From Pelodera strongyloides (lineage: Eukaryota; Nematoda; Chromadorea; Rhabditida; Rhabditidae), in the NCBI GenBank assembly GCA_036852015.1, contig JAANDG010000098.1:186001-250000 (forward strand): a stretch of 64,000 bases of DNA, written 5' to 3'. The notes under the pieces were generated by a model that worked only from the letters and a program-made list of their open reading frames with translations, was not told the DNA's origin and ran no database searches. Made by a program: the position numbers and the translations under genes. Position 1 is the stretch's first letter. Every line of letters starts with the position of its first letter. This document shows, in pieces, positions 35,112 to 48,700 of the stretch.

Positions 35112-38100
35112 CTACAGGTCCCAGCTGAAGAGGTGATGTTTAATGAGCATGTCTCGCACTCCTTCTTTGAGGGGCTCCTCACAGCCCATTGATTTCTTAT
35201 CTCCACTGAGCACCGAATTCATGACCTGAATATGCAAATTATGTAAGAATAGCTAGGTTTAGTTCCGGGCGAAACGTGTATTTACCATAAGCGATGTCCA
35301 TTTTAAATCCTAGTTGTCGAAGAGGAATCGCCTGTAGAAGATAAATAGATGCATGAACAGTACTAGATGAGAAATAGATGCATGAACGGTACCTTTGTTT
35401 TATTACTTGTAAGTATTCCAGACGAAGCTGACTTCTTCTTTAGCGTCATGCCTTCGATCTCAAAGTTTGGCGACAGATTGAAACAAAATTGAGAGAGAAG
35501 ACGAAGATCGCATTTGATCTAAAAGATTAAATAGAGATAACGGATAATCATTTCAACTCGTTTCGAGTTTGAAACATGTAGATGACGTCTGATGATCTGT
35601 ATGTGGCAACCAGAGAACTCAGGTACCTGTCTCCAAGCTGGTGTCCGCAGAAATGCCCATGAATGATAGTATTTCTTCCTGATTTCGTCTTGTTCCGGCT
35701 TGCCACACAATAACTCGAACCAAAGATGAAGGCACTGGTCATTGACGCCCATCACAAGAAGTGATCTGAATGTATGTGAATGACTTCTCCAAAAGTGTCT
35801 CGTTAACTACGAAGAACACCATTTTTTACTAGACTGCGGCCAATTTAACACGAGAAAACCATTTATACATATATAAAGTTGGGAGCTCTGTTTGTTTGTT
35901 TGATTGATTGTACGTTTGGATGATGTGCGTTACGCTCAGGAAGTAGGATTGGTTCAGTAGTTCACGTTCCCGTGCACTGAGCCATCTCACTTCCCGAGCG
36001 CCCCTCTCACAAAAGCTGCAAAAAGGCTCCAAATACGTAATGTGTGTGGTGTATCGGCCGTGCGAGTTGGCGGCGCTCAAAGTACTACGAATAAACTACA
36101 AAGAGCATGCAAATCTAGAGCAACGAAATGACAACGAAGCGAGAATTTTAGCATATGATCCATGATCTAATTGTTTTTGACTACTTTTGAATCCACTTTT
36201 CAAGTATGCATAAAATAAATGAATGCACTAGAAAGCCGCCACGGGCGTCGTAGCCGGCTGGTTTATACATACAACCGTACCTCAGTTTTACATCAGAGTG
36301 AGCGTTAGCTGCATTATGAGAATCGTTTATTTGTTGCACGGAACGAAATAAGAGTTCTTCCGGAGACAGCACCTAAGTGAAATTGGAATTAGTGTTTGTA
36401 AAAGTAAAGCTATGCGCTCCTTTCCAGATGGCGGGTTCTTCGAAAATCCATTTAGTTTGCTAATATCTCCGCAATCTACTAATATTGAGCGGTGGATAAA
36501 CTTTTTTTTCTTACAAAATCTCATCATAATTACTGGGCGTGACTAATCATAGATAAAGCAAGTTACCTTGCCATCTTGATCCAGTTTAAATGTGTTGCAC
36601 AGCGTCAACCGCGAGAATACTGCATTGAAATGTTTCTCCACCGAGTAGTAGGCTATGTCTTCTGAAAAAAAACTGCTATTTACATTCCTGGTAAGTATTG
36701 CAAGAAAAGTTGAGCCTCAGTACATATGCTTGAAAACCTTCGAGTGATTAATAGCAATGTCCAAGACAGAACATCAAATCCAATCTCTGATACACACCGA
36801 CGAAATTCCACGGGTGAAATGCAGTAGAGGGTATTATGTTGCTTTCCCTAATCCCGTGCTCCATTATTTGTCGGAACGAGTTGGACAGCCTTCCTCGGAT
36901 GTACTCCGTGATTTCCGGCGAAACAGCTTCATCACCGTAGATCGTGTAGTTCTTGCCACGCTCGTCCACAACCTAAAAAATCAAGGAAAGAATAAATTTA
37001 TCGTCTTCGTTGACTTCTAACCCATCTAGAGCCCCGTGCAGGCAGCACGTCATCATAATGAATAAACCATCGCTAAATATAACTATAACCAAAAGATTTC
37101 TTAAACAGCAAGCTGACCTCAACAAACTTCGCGGGGAACCAGCCGCGGAGCCCGTTGACTTCACCAACCCAACAGTGTTCGTCTTTTTCGCAGACAACTG
37201 TGATGATGTCGTTTTTACTGAAAGCAACAGTAAGGTTTTTTTCAGCAACAGTAAAATACTGTATCGCAAAGGTCTTAAATTCAAACGGGCAATCTTTGTT
37301 GAATAAGCTCTAATGAGATCCTTCGCAACAAAATTAGTGGACCAGAACTAGCATATAAACAAACCAACCGAAACCCCAATTCATCTTCATCTTGTCGAGC
37401 GAAGTCAAGGAGTGCTCTAGCTCTCTTTCTCCCTTCTCGTCTTCCGGAGTGAAATTTTTCGAGGTCATGCATATGGGACTCGGGTGAGTAGTCAGCCTGT
37501 ATTAATAAGGTGTATACGTGCTTAAGCATCGGCATACAACCATATATAACAACTTGCCACTGAAATGTTTCGTGTTGTTTGTTGGAAAGAAGCATACCTG
37601 TGTGGTTATATTCATTTCCATCTTATCATCGCAGTTCATGAAATAGCGACATAATTGAAGGATTGACTCCTTCAAATCCACCAGAATCTCCGTTTGACGA
37701 ATGTTCTTGGTCTTCGGATCAGTTTCCTTCTGCAACTACGGTAGTTTTAAGGTAATTCAAACACACAATTGTTTCTATAAGCAGGAAAAAAATGTTTTGT
37801 ATTATTCATAAACTTAAACTTCCCGTCTCCATTTAGAACATCTTTCGCTTTTTACGCCAAGCAGGTAGTGAGTGCATCATTATTACTATTATGGAAGTCA
37901 AGGATGCACATAACCTCCTCAAATCATCCCAAAAAAATGTGCTTCGGAAAGGGAGCAGAAGCTCATATATGCTCCCTGTCCGAAGAATAGAAAAAAACTA
38001 AATAAACAAGGAAGGAAAATGTATAACTTTGATTCAGACGACGTAATTTTTGTGGTGTGATATTATGTAACTACGATGTCTTACTCGTTTATTGCTAGTT

Positions 38101-41100
38101 GTGCAGTTAGGGAATGTTGATGGCCGCGTGCTAGAACGTCGCATTCAATTTGTCGATATTTGGCGCACATTTCATTCAAAGCGAATCCACATGATAAGCT
38201 ATATTTGCTATGGCAGACAATTCAATAACATCCAGCAGGATTATGACACTCAATGCGTCTATAGGGAACTGCTGTTTATTTCCGAAAATAAACTGTCTTT
38301 TGGTGTGTATCGGCCATCATAAAAGAGAGGTAGTACGTATAATCCGTCTTTTCTCGCGCTTGCATTAAGAGCTGGTGATAGGCTACTGCGCCAAGGTAAA
38401 ACATTTGTATTTTTTACATTCCCTCTGTTTATGAGTCTGCCACTTCTTTTACTGTATCGAGTAGTTTCTCTATATTCACACTCTCTTTTTTCTAGTTGTT
38501 TTGATAGCTAATTTACTGGGGATCACTGCTTGCTCGACCAAAATGTGCCTACAAAAGCTCAAATTCGATTTATTACTTCTGATTCTCAAGTGCTTCAAAT
38601 GCTATTTGCTTTCAATGTTCCTTTTCATCATCCAGTGTGTCTTCTAACTATCAGAAAAGATGTGTCATTGTCATATGCACACGTTTATTCGTTGTAGTAT
38701 TCTAAAGACTAGTCTAGATAAGTTTTGTACAGCGATCGAGATCATCCTTCTTATATACATGCATATGACCGACACTCTTCGTTTCAATCTTTGTTTTCTC
38801 TTTCGCGTTTGCTGCCGCTGAAATAAACAGTCACCCACACAAATATTTCACAAACACAACAGTAACCATAATGTCCAAGTGGTAGCTTATGTGATATGAT
38901 CACTCTGGAATCCCAATAGATCTTTTAGGTATTCACTTGTTTACTTGAAGCTGATCTAGAAATAACAGAGGTATCTTATCAAATAAGCTGGGAATATGTT
39001 TTCGAAATGGGAACTAATACATCATGCACTACTCACCGTTTCTTTTGAATTGAATATCTGCTGTATTATGCTTTTGGACCTCGTTAATTTCCTCTTCTGC
39101 GTCTTTTGTTTCGGCAGATTTGTGTCCGTTAAAGTATTGACGATCAGGCCTTGATCCGCCATGAGGATAGCCTGAATCGATTAACAATCATGCAGAGGAA
39201 GTATGTAAAAGTGAATGGCAGTAGAAATCTTGTGAAAGATATGCAGGCTGAGATCGAGTACATATGTCACGGGCACCCATTGCCCCAAGTAACACTAATA
39301 AGACTACGAACCTGGTTCTTCTTCCGAAGTTCGTGTACCAAATGATCCGTAATGGAGAATTCGAATGATGTTAAGTATTCAAACAGGCTGTCGATATCGT
39401 CAACCTGAACATTCCATTATTCAATTACCTCATTAGTTTCTAATACTTTCCATTCCCAGTTCGACGCTTAGGAAAGAATTCATAATAACAAAATAAATTT
39501 AGTAGGTACTTTTGAAGGTAGTTGACTAATTGCATTGAACAGCTCGGCAGTTGATTTGGTTGCATTGCCAAGTTCAACAATTTCGTCCTCCCGCATTTTC
39601 AACACCGATATTATTGTCTGAAATATAATAGGAGTTACATCTACGAATCCTGGGAAGTCAGGAACTCAACGGTGTTTTTGTTTTGACTGAAATTTAGTAT
39701 ATCAATCAATAAACACATGGGAGGGATTATCTGTACACAACTCACTCTGAATACGGTAGTTCCTCCTGCGTAAAATAACAGATCCCATATCCTGAGTAAA
39801 ATTCTTGGTTGAAATACTGACGCAAATAGAGTAAGCAACCAATTGACCGTTACCAATGACACTTCGACATCGTAGTCCTTAAAGCATAAGTTATAACACT
39901 TTTTTTTTATAAATAATCTTATGTTTGTCTGTAGAACTGTCTGTAGAACGTTTGCAGTCTGCAGATCGTAAATAAGTGTTATTTGTACAGGACGATAATT
40001 ACGTAGTATAAGTTATGTGTTGTAACAAACCTCTAGTGTTTTGTGCAGATCGGGCACATGTGTTTTCATTAATTGCCGAGTTACCCGTTCATCAGCCTGA
40101 ACAATTGTAATGGTTATCTGATTCCTATCAAATGAGTGTTTTGTGTATACTATCTTTGTATTCGACAAAGATCTCCTCTGTCTACCACCTAAAATGAACA
40201 TACACGGGGGTTTATGCAACCCAAAACCTCGGACGAATCGACGCAACATTAATGCACAGTATTAAGAAAAAACTTTCCAAGATGTTACCTGTAATCCAAG
40301 AAGCGATTGGCTGTAATAGTTCGCTGGAAGTAGGTCTTCAATCAATGTGCTCATCATCCAGAACGTTGTCTCTTCAGGACAATATAGTAGAAGATTTGAG
40401 ACAACGACTCCCATTCCTTGGCAATATCCAAGGTCCGGGTAGATATAGGCGATCGACTTGAGAAGTCTAACAAATAGAAACTATGAGCTAAGCCTAGCAT
40501 ATCAAACACCTTATGTATGCAAATGTCTTACTATTAAAAATTACTTCAGAATTATGCGCACTATAACTCACATATATAACTCACGTTGTTTGTTCTAGCA
40601 TTCCGATAAAACTTTAATGAATTAAATACGGCAAATAGACATGCTGAGTATGTAGATCGTTGGGGAAGAAGGGTTTCAAACACACCTTCTCAACGCCTCA
40701 ATTCCGGGACTATTTTTCTTCCAAAAGCATATGTTATTTGGAAGTGTTCTAAGGAGATCACGTTCGATTTGGATTCCAATAGATGGATTGTCCTTTGCCG
40801 ACTGTCGAAGCACATCATCATAGGAATAACTGAAATAACACATTAAAGAAGACATATGTAGGCCTACATTGAAGAAGAGCGCAGAATTTGACTTCTCTCG
40901 TTGAAAATTCTTTTTAGTTTCAAGTATTGTTTCACCAATACTTCTCTGTGTAATGAAGCATTTATTTAGTTTTCAAAACGATAGATTCCCATTTCCAACC
41001 TCGTACTCTTCATTTTGTCACTTGCTCCAAGAAGTCGTGGCCAAAGATAAGGTCTCATTGAGTGCGGAATCCCACCCGTCTGAACGAAAATTTCCGTGAT

Positions 41101-42416
41101 AATATCAGAAAAAAACCACTTATCAGATGTTTCTACGCGGTCACATGAGCAAATTGTAACACTTCGGAAGGGTGATATGGAGAACACACTGTGTATTGAA
41201 TCACACGGAAGTGCAAACAGAGAACGAAATACCCTACGGTGTTACGTTACGTTAAACCACATAGAGAATATTTCAATACGAATGCAATTTAGAACTTAAG
41301 TCCTTGATAGCTAAGCTACCTTGATCATCTGCTCCATCTTATCTCCCTTAATTGAGTCGACGTTAATCTTTGACCATGTGAGCTCATCCTTGACTCCTTC
41401 ATGAGCGAATTCCAAATTAGCTATCCATTTCATTCTAAAACAATTAAAGGAGGAGATTTAAGAAGTCGCATTTAATGAACAAGGCAAACTATTTCAACCG
41501 CAGATGTTGAAATAAAATTACTAGTAGAACAATAATTAATGCTGACAAATACTTAATGGATGTTGGCTGCATCGCATTTGGTTTGAAGAGGTCTGATGTT
41601 TAAATAGGTTGCTAAAGCCAAACATAATTTATGTACACGTAAGCTCACTTGTCGCTCGAGATTTCAATTTCCGATGTGTCACGAAACGGCGACTCTTCCA
41701 ATATTCGAAATCCAAATTCATCGAAACTGAAAACATATTCAGGTTACAAAATACACCAAATTCCATATACATTAAAAGGATTTGTATGTGTTTATTAATT
41801 TTGAATCAATTCTATTTAGTAATGAAACAATTTATGGAGATATAACAAGCGAATGAAAACCTACTATTCATTCGGATCTTCGAAGTAGCTCGGAAGCATT
41901 TGCTTCGAAATTGCCGAAAAAGGTTTGCCATCTAGAGCAAATGACGACTCGTGAATGGGTTTGTCGATCTAAACGACACATTTTGGTGTGAGACGTCATA
42001 AGTGACGTCACGAAGAAAATTTTACGTAAGTTTCATACGAATCGTGGTATTTTAGACGTTACATCTACAGAAATCTCAACATGTATATAGTCCTGCCATC
42101 AAATCTGGGGATAAAGTGGTGTTTAACTTCGTTTTACCTCTTTTGATGTTTGGCAAAGTTTCCTGGCTACTGGTTCATCTTCATCGTCGCTAGCTAGGCA
42201 ATCTGCATTTTTAGCGTCCTTTCCTGAAATTGTGTGTTTTTCATGTCGAACAAAGTGCACTCGCAAACATTGTTCACAAATAAATACCATTTGGCCCATA
42301 CCACTCAGTTGCATCTTACAAAGTGTGTATTGGTTATTGCTGGTGTAAAAGCGCAATAATACATGGAAAGTTCATTCAACAAATTACTTCAACCTACCTT
42401 TCTTGTATTTTGCCAT
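35112..42416 (-). CDS. SGSM3-type TBC-SH3-RUN protein (Rab GAP)
   Basis: A long multi-exon gene whose domain order matches SGSM3/RUTBC3. The start exon (42416, MAKYKKG) joins a Lys/Asp-rich exon, then [16 protein letters not shown], typical of the family's N-terminus. The TBC domain begins [18 protein letters not shown]. It holds the arginine finger ([11 protein letters not shown], about 40770) and the glutamine finger ([11 protein letters not shown], about 40420), so GAP activity toward a Rab or Rap-like GTPase is likely. An SH3 domain follows ([15 protein letters not shown] to [13 protein letters not shown], near 37130-37440). A RUN domain lies near 35530-36600. The protein ends [15 protein letters not shown], with the stop at 35112-35114. 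The C. elegans counterpart is, I believe, tbc-18, from memory. Exon borders inside the RUN part are approximate. It lies head to head with TBC1D23. Confidence 0.92.
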
Positions 42417-45400
42417 TCCGCTCCGTGGAAATGTGTGTCAATTGCAGAATGTTGAATCCTGCCAAAAATGGTTCAAGCACGCGACTTCACTACAATCTTA
42501 TCTGTATATTCACTCAGACAATAGGGAAATAAAAAGCTATGCCCGTTCACGAGTTCATGCAGACACTGAAAAAGTGCGATAAATCATAAATTCTTATGCA
42601 ATCGGGGGTTAGACCAGGATGATCTCGACCAAAAAACCACTTCTTAAGTAAAGAAACTGCAGAATATTGCCGCAGGTAACAAATCACAAAGAGAATGGGT
42701 AAAAAAGGGGATGAGTGTGAAGTGTGAACATTGCCTGAAGCAATCATATATATTACTTGTGAATGTATTCGCGGCTGGGCGTGAACGCTTTTAGAATCAA
42801 TGGAAAAGGTTTAGAAGACGAATTCCGTCGAGGCAAACGCCGTAAAACGTGATACAGAGTTCTATCTCAAACCTCGCCTACGAATACATGTAGCTTTATG
42901 GAAAACTTCAGAAAGCACATAGATGTATGATGGCACTTTGACGGAAAGTAAGTTATGTATGAGAGCGCACATTGAAAAAAAACCGTGGAAGTTTCATTAG
43001 AGTTATCCACTTTGATGGCTAAAAATCATCAAACTGTCATCCGAACGTACATTTGAATGGGAGCAAACGAAATGATAGCATATGTTTATCAAATAATCGA
43101 AAACAAGAAAAACCGAAAAGTACATGGAACGCAAAAAAAAACATTAGCTTCATGAGCGTGGTTCTAAAATGCCAGACACTAAATAAACAATTAGTGTTTG
43201 CACGTGATTTTACACAGACACGTCAAAGATGGACTGCATTATCAAATTCTAAGTTCGTTGCACGTGACTAGCTTTTTTTCACAAACAGTGCAAATTTAGC
43301 TGCAGAATCTCCAATTTACACATATAAAGCGGTTTCAAAATATCATTATCTCTAAAACATCCAATAAAGCTCAGGAGAGTGGAATGTAAATGATAAGTGG
43401 GGAGTACGTGTCCGCCTTCCACATGACATCAGCATAGCAATGGCCAAGGGCTGCCCAAGCGCCCTCATGGGGCCCCCGAAAAGGGCCCAATTTCTCAACG
43501 CAACGCATAGTCTGGGGCGGTGCGGGCACTTTTTGGCTTTGCACTCAGTAGCGGATATAACATTTTGTTATTTCCTTATGATCAATTCACTAATTGCTTG
43601 TAAAACTAGGTTGTACTTGTACGCCTCGAGACACAATTGTTACGTCCAACGCTCCTAACCAAGCGAACGAGAGAAGCGATACACTAAGTGGGGATGTTCT
43701 GGTGAATCGTACTAAGCTTGAAAATAAACTTTAAAAACATTAACACTCATAGAGAATATTCGAAGGGTCTCTACTTTTAGAGTGCAAGGGTAAACTACAA
43801 GAGGCTTATCGCCTCAATGTACTTTATGTGTAGAATGAACAACCAAGGAGATCATTCTCACTCCGAATATATTAGTAAATCACTGCCCTTATGACCATCT
43901 TTTTTTATCGATTTTATCGATTTTATCGGATTTATGTTGATTATTCGGTGCTGCAACGGGGCGAATAACAATTCTTTGTTTTCTTTCTGAAGACGTGAGA
44001 CGATCAAAACTGATTCATTTTTTTAATGCTGAATGAGGTTCATTTCCGACATTTTTGTCATATAAAAAGGTAAACTTAATGCAAACTCTGTTGTGAACCA
44101 TCATTGACTGTGTATGGTTTCGGCACTAATAGGTCTCACTGTCCCTCCTCCTCCATGATTTGTTTTTCATTTGGCAGTCATTGTAAATGAACTGGATCGG
44201 TAAACGATTTTTTCGGCGGCAATGACACCCTGCTTGTTCCATTTGTAATTCCACGCATGTTTTCTACATCAAGCACTCCACTAGCACGCAATATATTGAT
44301 TTATGATCCATGATATTTCGTGCAAAGTCAGCTCTGTAGTGTATACATAGTTTTACCATTACTCATCGATAATCCATGTTCTTTCGCTATTTTGTACTAT
44401 GTTTGGTTTTGGCTAGATGTAAGCTACCGGTTCATTGTCCGTTGTATTCTTATTTCATTTTTTCTCTACCGATTACAATTATTCTGGTAATTTCTTTGGG
44501 CTTTTTGTCAGTTCCTGCACTGCACACCACCTACTTACAGTAGTGGGGCTGACACTATGTAATAAGTATACCATATATCCAAGCGTGCCACCACGCTACT
44601 TCACTAAAGACGTCGGGCGCAACCAGATGGTTATTTGAGCTTTAAGCATTTTGTATTGCTGGTACATATGAATATAACTCACGCAGTTCTCTCTTTCACG
44701 CAATAGTTCTGGATAGATTCCTACTCCTCTTTATTTCTCATCTTCTTCCACTTTTTCCCTATCTATCGGCGTATGTATCTCATCGCCGGAATGCGAAACC
44801 ACACTGCCAACCTCCTCTGTTTATACGCAAGCAAACATGTGTTTTCGATTTTGGCAAGTTTCGAGCACTGCGACTTGTGAAGTTGAACTACGATATTTAC
44901 AGTACTTCGAGGTTTTTCTGGAAACCATTTTCCACGTGGAAATTATGGAGATATTTTCCTAACTGTTCTTGTATATCAAGTTTTCACAATTTAGCACCAG
45001 AATCGTATCGAGCAAAGGTTTCCTGTGTATATACTTATATTAATTTTAATTTCCTCATCTCCATGGGTATGCTGTGTAACATCAGTAATTCGGTTTGGAT
45101 TCTATGTAGAATTTGAATGTTCTATGGAGAATATGGTGTTTTTTTATGCAATTCCTGTGTGGAATTTTCATGGAGTTGTATGGATACATACCTATAAAAC
45201 ATTTCATTCATTCTCTTTCTCTCTGCCCTCGGCTGCATGTTACTTTTCTTGTTCCCGACTGATTCTCTGAAACTCCACGTGTCAACACTCTCTCGTCCAC
45301 TATTCGTTTGTCTCTGCATGCCTGTCCATTTGGCTACAAACTACACCACGGCACGTATTGGTTTGTTTAGAGAACTCGCCATGAGAATTTATGGCACTTC

Positions 45401-45741
45401 AGTCATCCTTCTACATTCTAGCGAAAGCATTCTTTTGCCTATTACTTTTTCCTCTTTATGATACATTTCTTTTTGTTTTAGCTTGAAGATTGGTCAATGT
45501 CAGAATCATATTTATATATTTGCTTTCCTGTTTTGTCTTTTTCTTAATGGGTGCTTACTTGTGGCGACGATGTTAATTTTTACTGCTGAATTTTTACTTT
45601 TTATTGCTGTTCCTTCTCGTAGGATTTATCATTTATTATATACTTACGTATGCTTTGCTTGCATAGCGCTAAGATTCGTTTTGTGTTTTTAAGCTTTTAT
45701 TTTTTTTATTATGCGCCTTTTCCAGTTAACGGTCGTGTCCA
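42417..45741. other. Divergent intergenic region between two TBC genes
   Basis: About 3.3 kb between two start codons facing apart. It must carry both promoters. No exon is supported. A GC-rich patch lies at 43440-43560, and short ATCGAT-containing repeats lie at 43905-43930. Confidence 0.5.
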
Positions 45742-48700
45742 ATGGACTTTGAGGAAATAAGCGAAAGTTCCAGTACATTGGGCGACGACTGGTTAGTAAG
45801 ATACTTTTATTTTCTCCCGTATTATTTTAATCTGTTGGGGATTTTGCTCAGTGTTTATGTGTTCACAGATTGGTTTTAGGTCTTTTACCTTGCTTTAGGT
45901 CTTTTACGTTGATCAAAAGTTTTTTTTAAAACAGACTGTCGAACCCTCGTAATTAGTCATTTGGTACAGCTGTTAGAAATCTTTCAGCTCTTTTTAGCAC
46001 ACTACATGTTGATTAGAGTATTTTTACATTATAGGGTAAAAGACAGTGCCGGTTCGGTGGCTTCTTCTGTGAATACGGAGGTTCTAAAGGAAATTTCATC
46101 ATCTGACGGTTCACCAACACAATCCGAAGGCGATATCAAGGCAAAGAAGTGGACGGTTTGTATATTTTTCCTGTTTGTTCAATTGTCATGGTCATTGCAG
46201 TCGTCGACAAGGTCCTAGTGTTTCATCCCGTGGCTTCATACAATGTTCCGTTGCCAAAAAGTTAGTATACAGAAAAATACTGACCGCAACATGTAGCATA
46301 ACGTTTAAAGAACGAAACACTGTATTATTCTCTTTTCAGCGGTTGTTGGGAGTGGCAAATCGTCCCAATCCATTGTCCGACTGGGATCAGCTCTACAATT
46401 TGAGTAGTCAGACGATTTTGAGGTTGGCTTTTTTACATTTTTTTATAAAATGGTGTAAGGTTTCAATATGGAATGAAATACCTAACATTTCTATTTAATA
46501 CCATGTTATTAGCAAGTTCTAATTTTCGCCATACTGTGGCGTCATTTTTGGCTGTATTATGAGTTCATGACGATACTGTGTAGCCACAAAAGCCAACTTA
46601 CAGTGTACAAAGAATATCACCATCAACCAATTCGGTAAACATGCAATTCAGGAACGACTGTCGTCAGCTGGCGAAACGAATTGGAAATGTAAAGTCAGTG
46701 CCGGAACTGGAATCATTTATGACATTGTACTGCAAGAAGAGAAATTTGGATTATTCGGTGAGCTGTGTTTTTTTTTTTACATGATGCTTGCAAACAAAAG
46801 TGAATAAAGAGAGAGAAGTTTGGCCGTTAGGTGGAGATTCATGTTTTTAATATTAGACATATTACCAGTGATACTTTATTTAGAAAGAGTCCGGATGGAT
46901 GCATGTACTCGAAAAGTTGAACAAGTTTGACTTTCCTCAGGAAACACTGTTCAATATTTTCTTTGCGTTTACGACCAAGTATCTTCCTCGGTAAGCGATC
47001 GTATCCTTCTATTTTTTTAGTTGTTATTTCTGTGCCGCAATTACGGGACATTGATGAAAGTCAAATGACTGGCACACCACTGAAACTTGGGCAGTAATGG
47101 TTCATTTCCTCCTTTCAGAGAAGTCCAGCCAGGTTCTCAAGTATTCGACCTGATGCGTCTCCTTCTACAATACCACGACCCTCAATTGGCCAATCATCTC
47201 GATTCCATCAAATGTCCTCCACACACATACGCACAGTGAGTTATTCGAGATTAGGGCGGAGTAGCTCTTGTGCTGCCATGACGTTGCAGACGTTGTGTCC
47301 CATAAGTATTATATGATTCGACAAATTCTTTATCTTTCCCTTTGCAGAGATTGGATTGCCTCTCTGCTCGCATCAGCCACTGACGATAAGACCTGCTATG
47401 GACTCTGGGACACTTACATTGAACGTGTGAGTTTATTATTGAGTGTGTATGCTTTTTTTGCTTATTGAGGTTAATGGATAAACTGTAGACTTACCGCTCG
47501 GTTTACCGCTTTACGTTCTTCCGTACGCTGTAACTTAGTATCTTGTAGGGTGATCCGTTCCTGATTTTCTTCCTATGCCTGGTCTTGATCATCAATGCCA
47601 AGGAGCAGCTACTTACGACAACGAAAGATACGAGGTATCAATTTTTGTGAAACGTAGCGTGAAATTATCATTTAATATTTTTAGTTAAAAGTGGTTGTGC
47701 AGGAAGTAGCAAATGATAGTTTGGCTGGTAAATGAAGATCCCGATTAACCACGCTGGCGAATTAGATGCACCGCTACAAGAGCAGTGTACACTGATGCAT
47801 TATTACAGAGATGATGCCCTCACCCTCCTTGCCAGTCTTCCCAGAGCACTCACTGTACCGGACGTGAACGACTTCATTGAATTGGCTATATACTATTCGA
47901 ATAGGACGCCGCAGTGCTTGAGAGAAGTAAGAGCTACTTTTAATTTGCCTTTGCTTAATATTGATTCGTAGATTGAACTCAAACAGTCTGATAGTAATCT
48001 GACTTTCTTCGTGGTAATAAACGTATTTTACTTCGACGAAAACAGAGAATCTTCGGGATGTAACAGTAAATTTTAGGATTTTCACGGTGTGTTGTTCGGT
48101 TCAAATCTGCTCAATGATTTTACGGAACGTGTCATCAAGACACTAATCTGCCTCTCAATTTCGGTGCCCGAAATCACAAGAAAGGAAAAGTCGACAGCAA
48201 TTGAGGTCAATTTCCGTTTTAACTTTATCAACCAATAACGATAACTCCATATATTTTACTCTGAATATATTAAACAAAAATGTATTTAGCACAAACTGAA
48301 GTTTCCGCATCTCGTAAGTCACCCAAACATCAAACAATAAACTACAACGTGTCTAATTTTATGTGTTGCTCGATTCATTTACATGCGACGCTTATTACGC
48401 TAACCCGTTAACGTTTTTCTTTATTTTCAATGGCTGCTCAATGTTTAGTTTATTACTATTTAATCTTTGCTTCATTATTCTACACTTAATTGAAATTTCA
48501 GAGCACTTCGATTATCTATTTCATCATCGATTGTCGATCACAGGAGTCATTCAAGGCTGGAAATGTATACGGATCATTTAATTTGGACGCTCAGCTGGTT
48601 AATTTTTCATATATCCAGTGACGTTTGAGTCTAATAGCATGTACTGTCTTTACATCTACGGTCCGGAACAGCCGTGCAGTGCCTTAAATATCTGGCCCGT

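Noticed and set aside
43440..43560. GC-rich patch as an rRNA fragment or gene
   Set aside because: I could not match it to rRNA or to any protein. It may be a short repeat, but there is no internal evidence.
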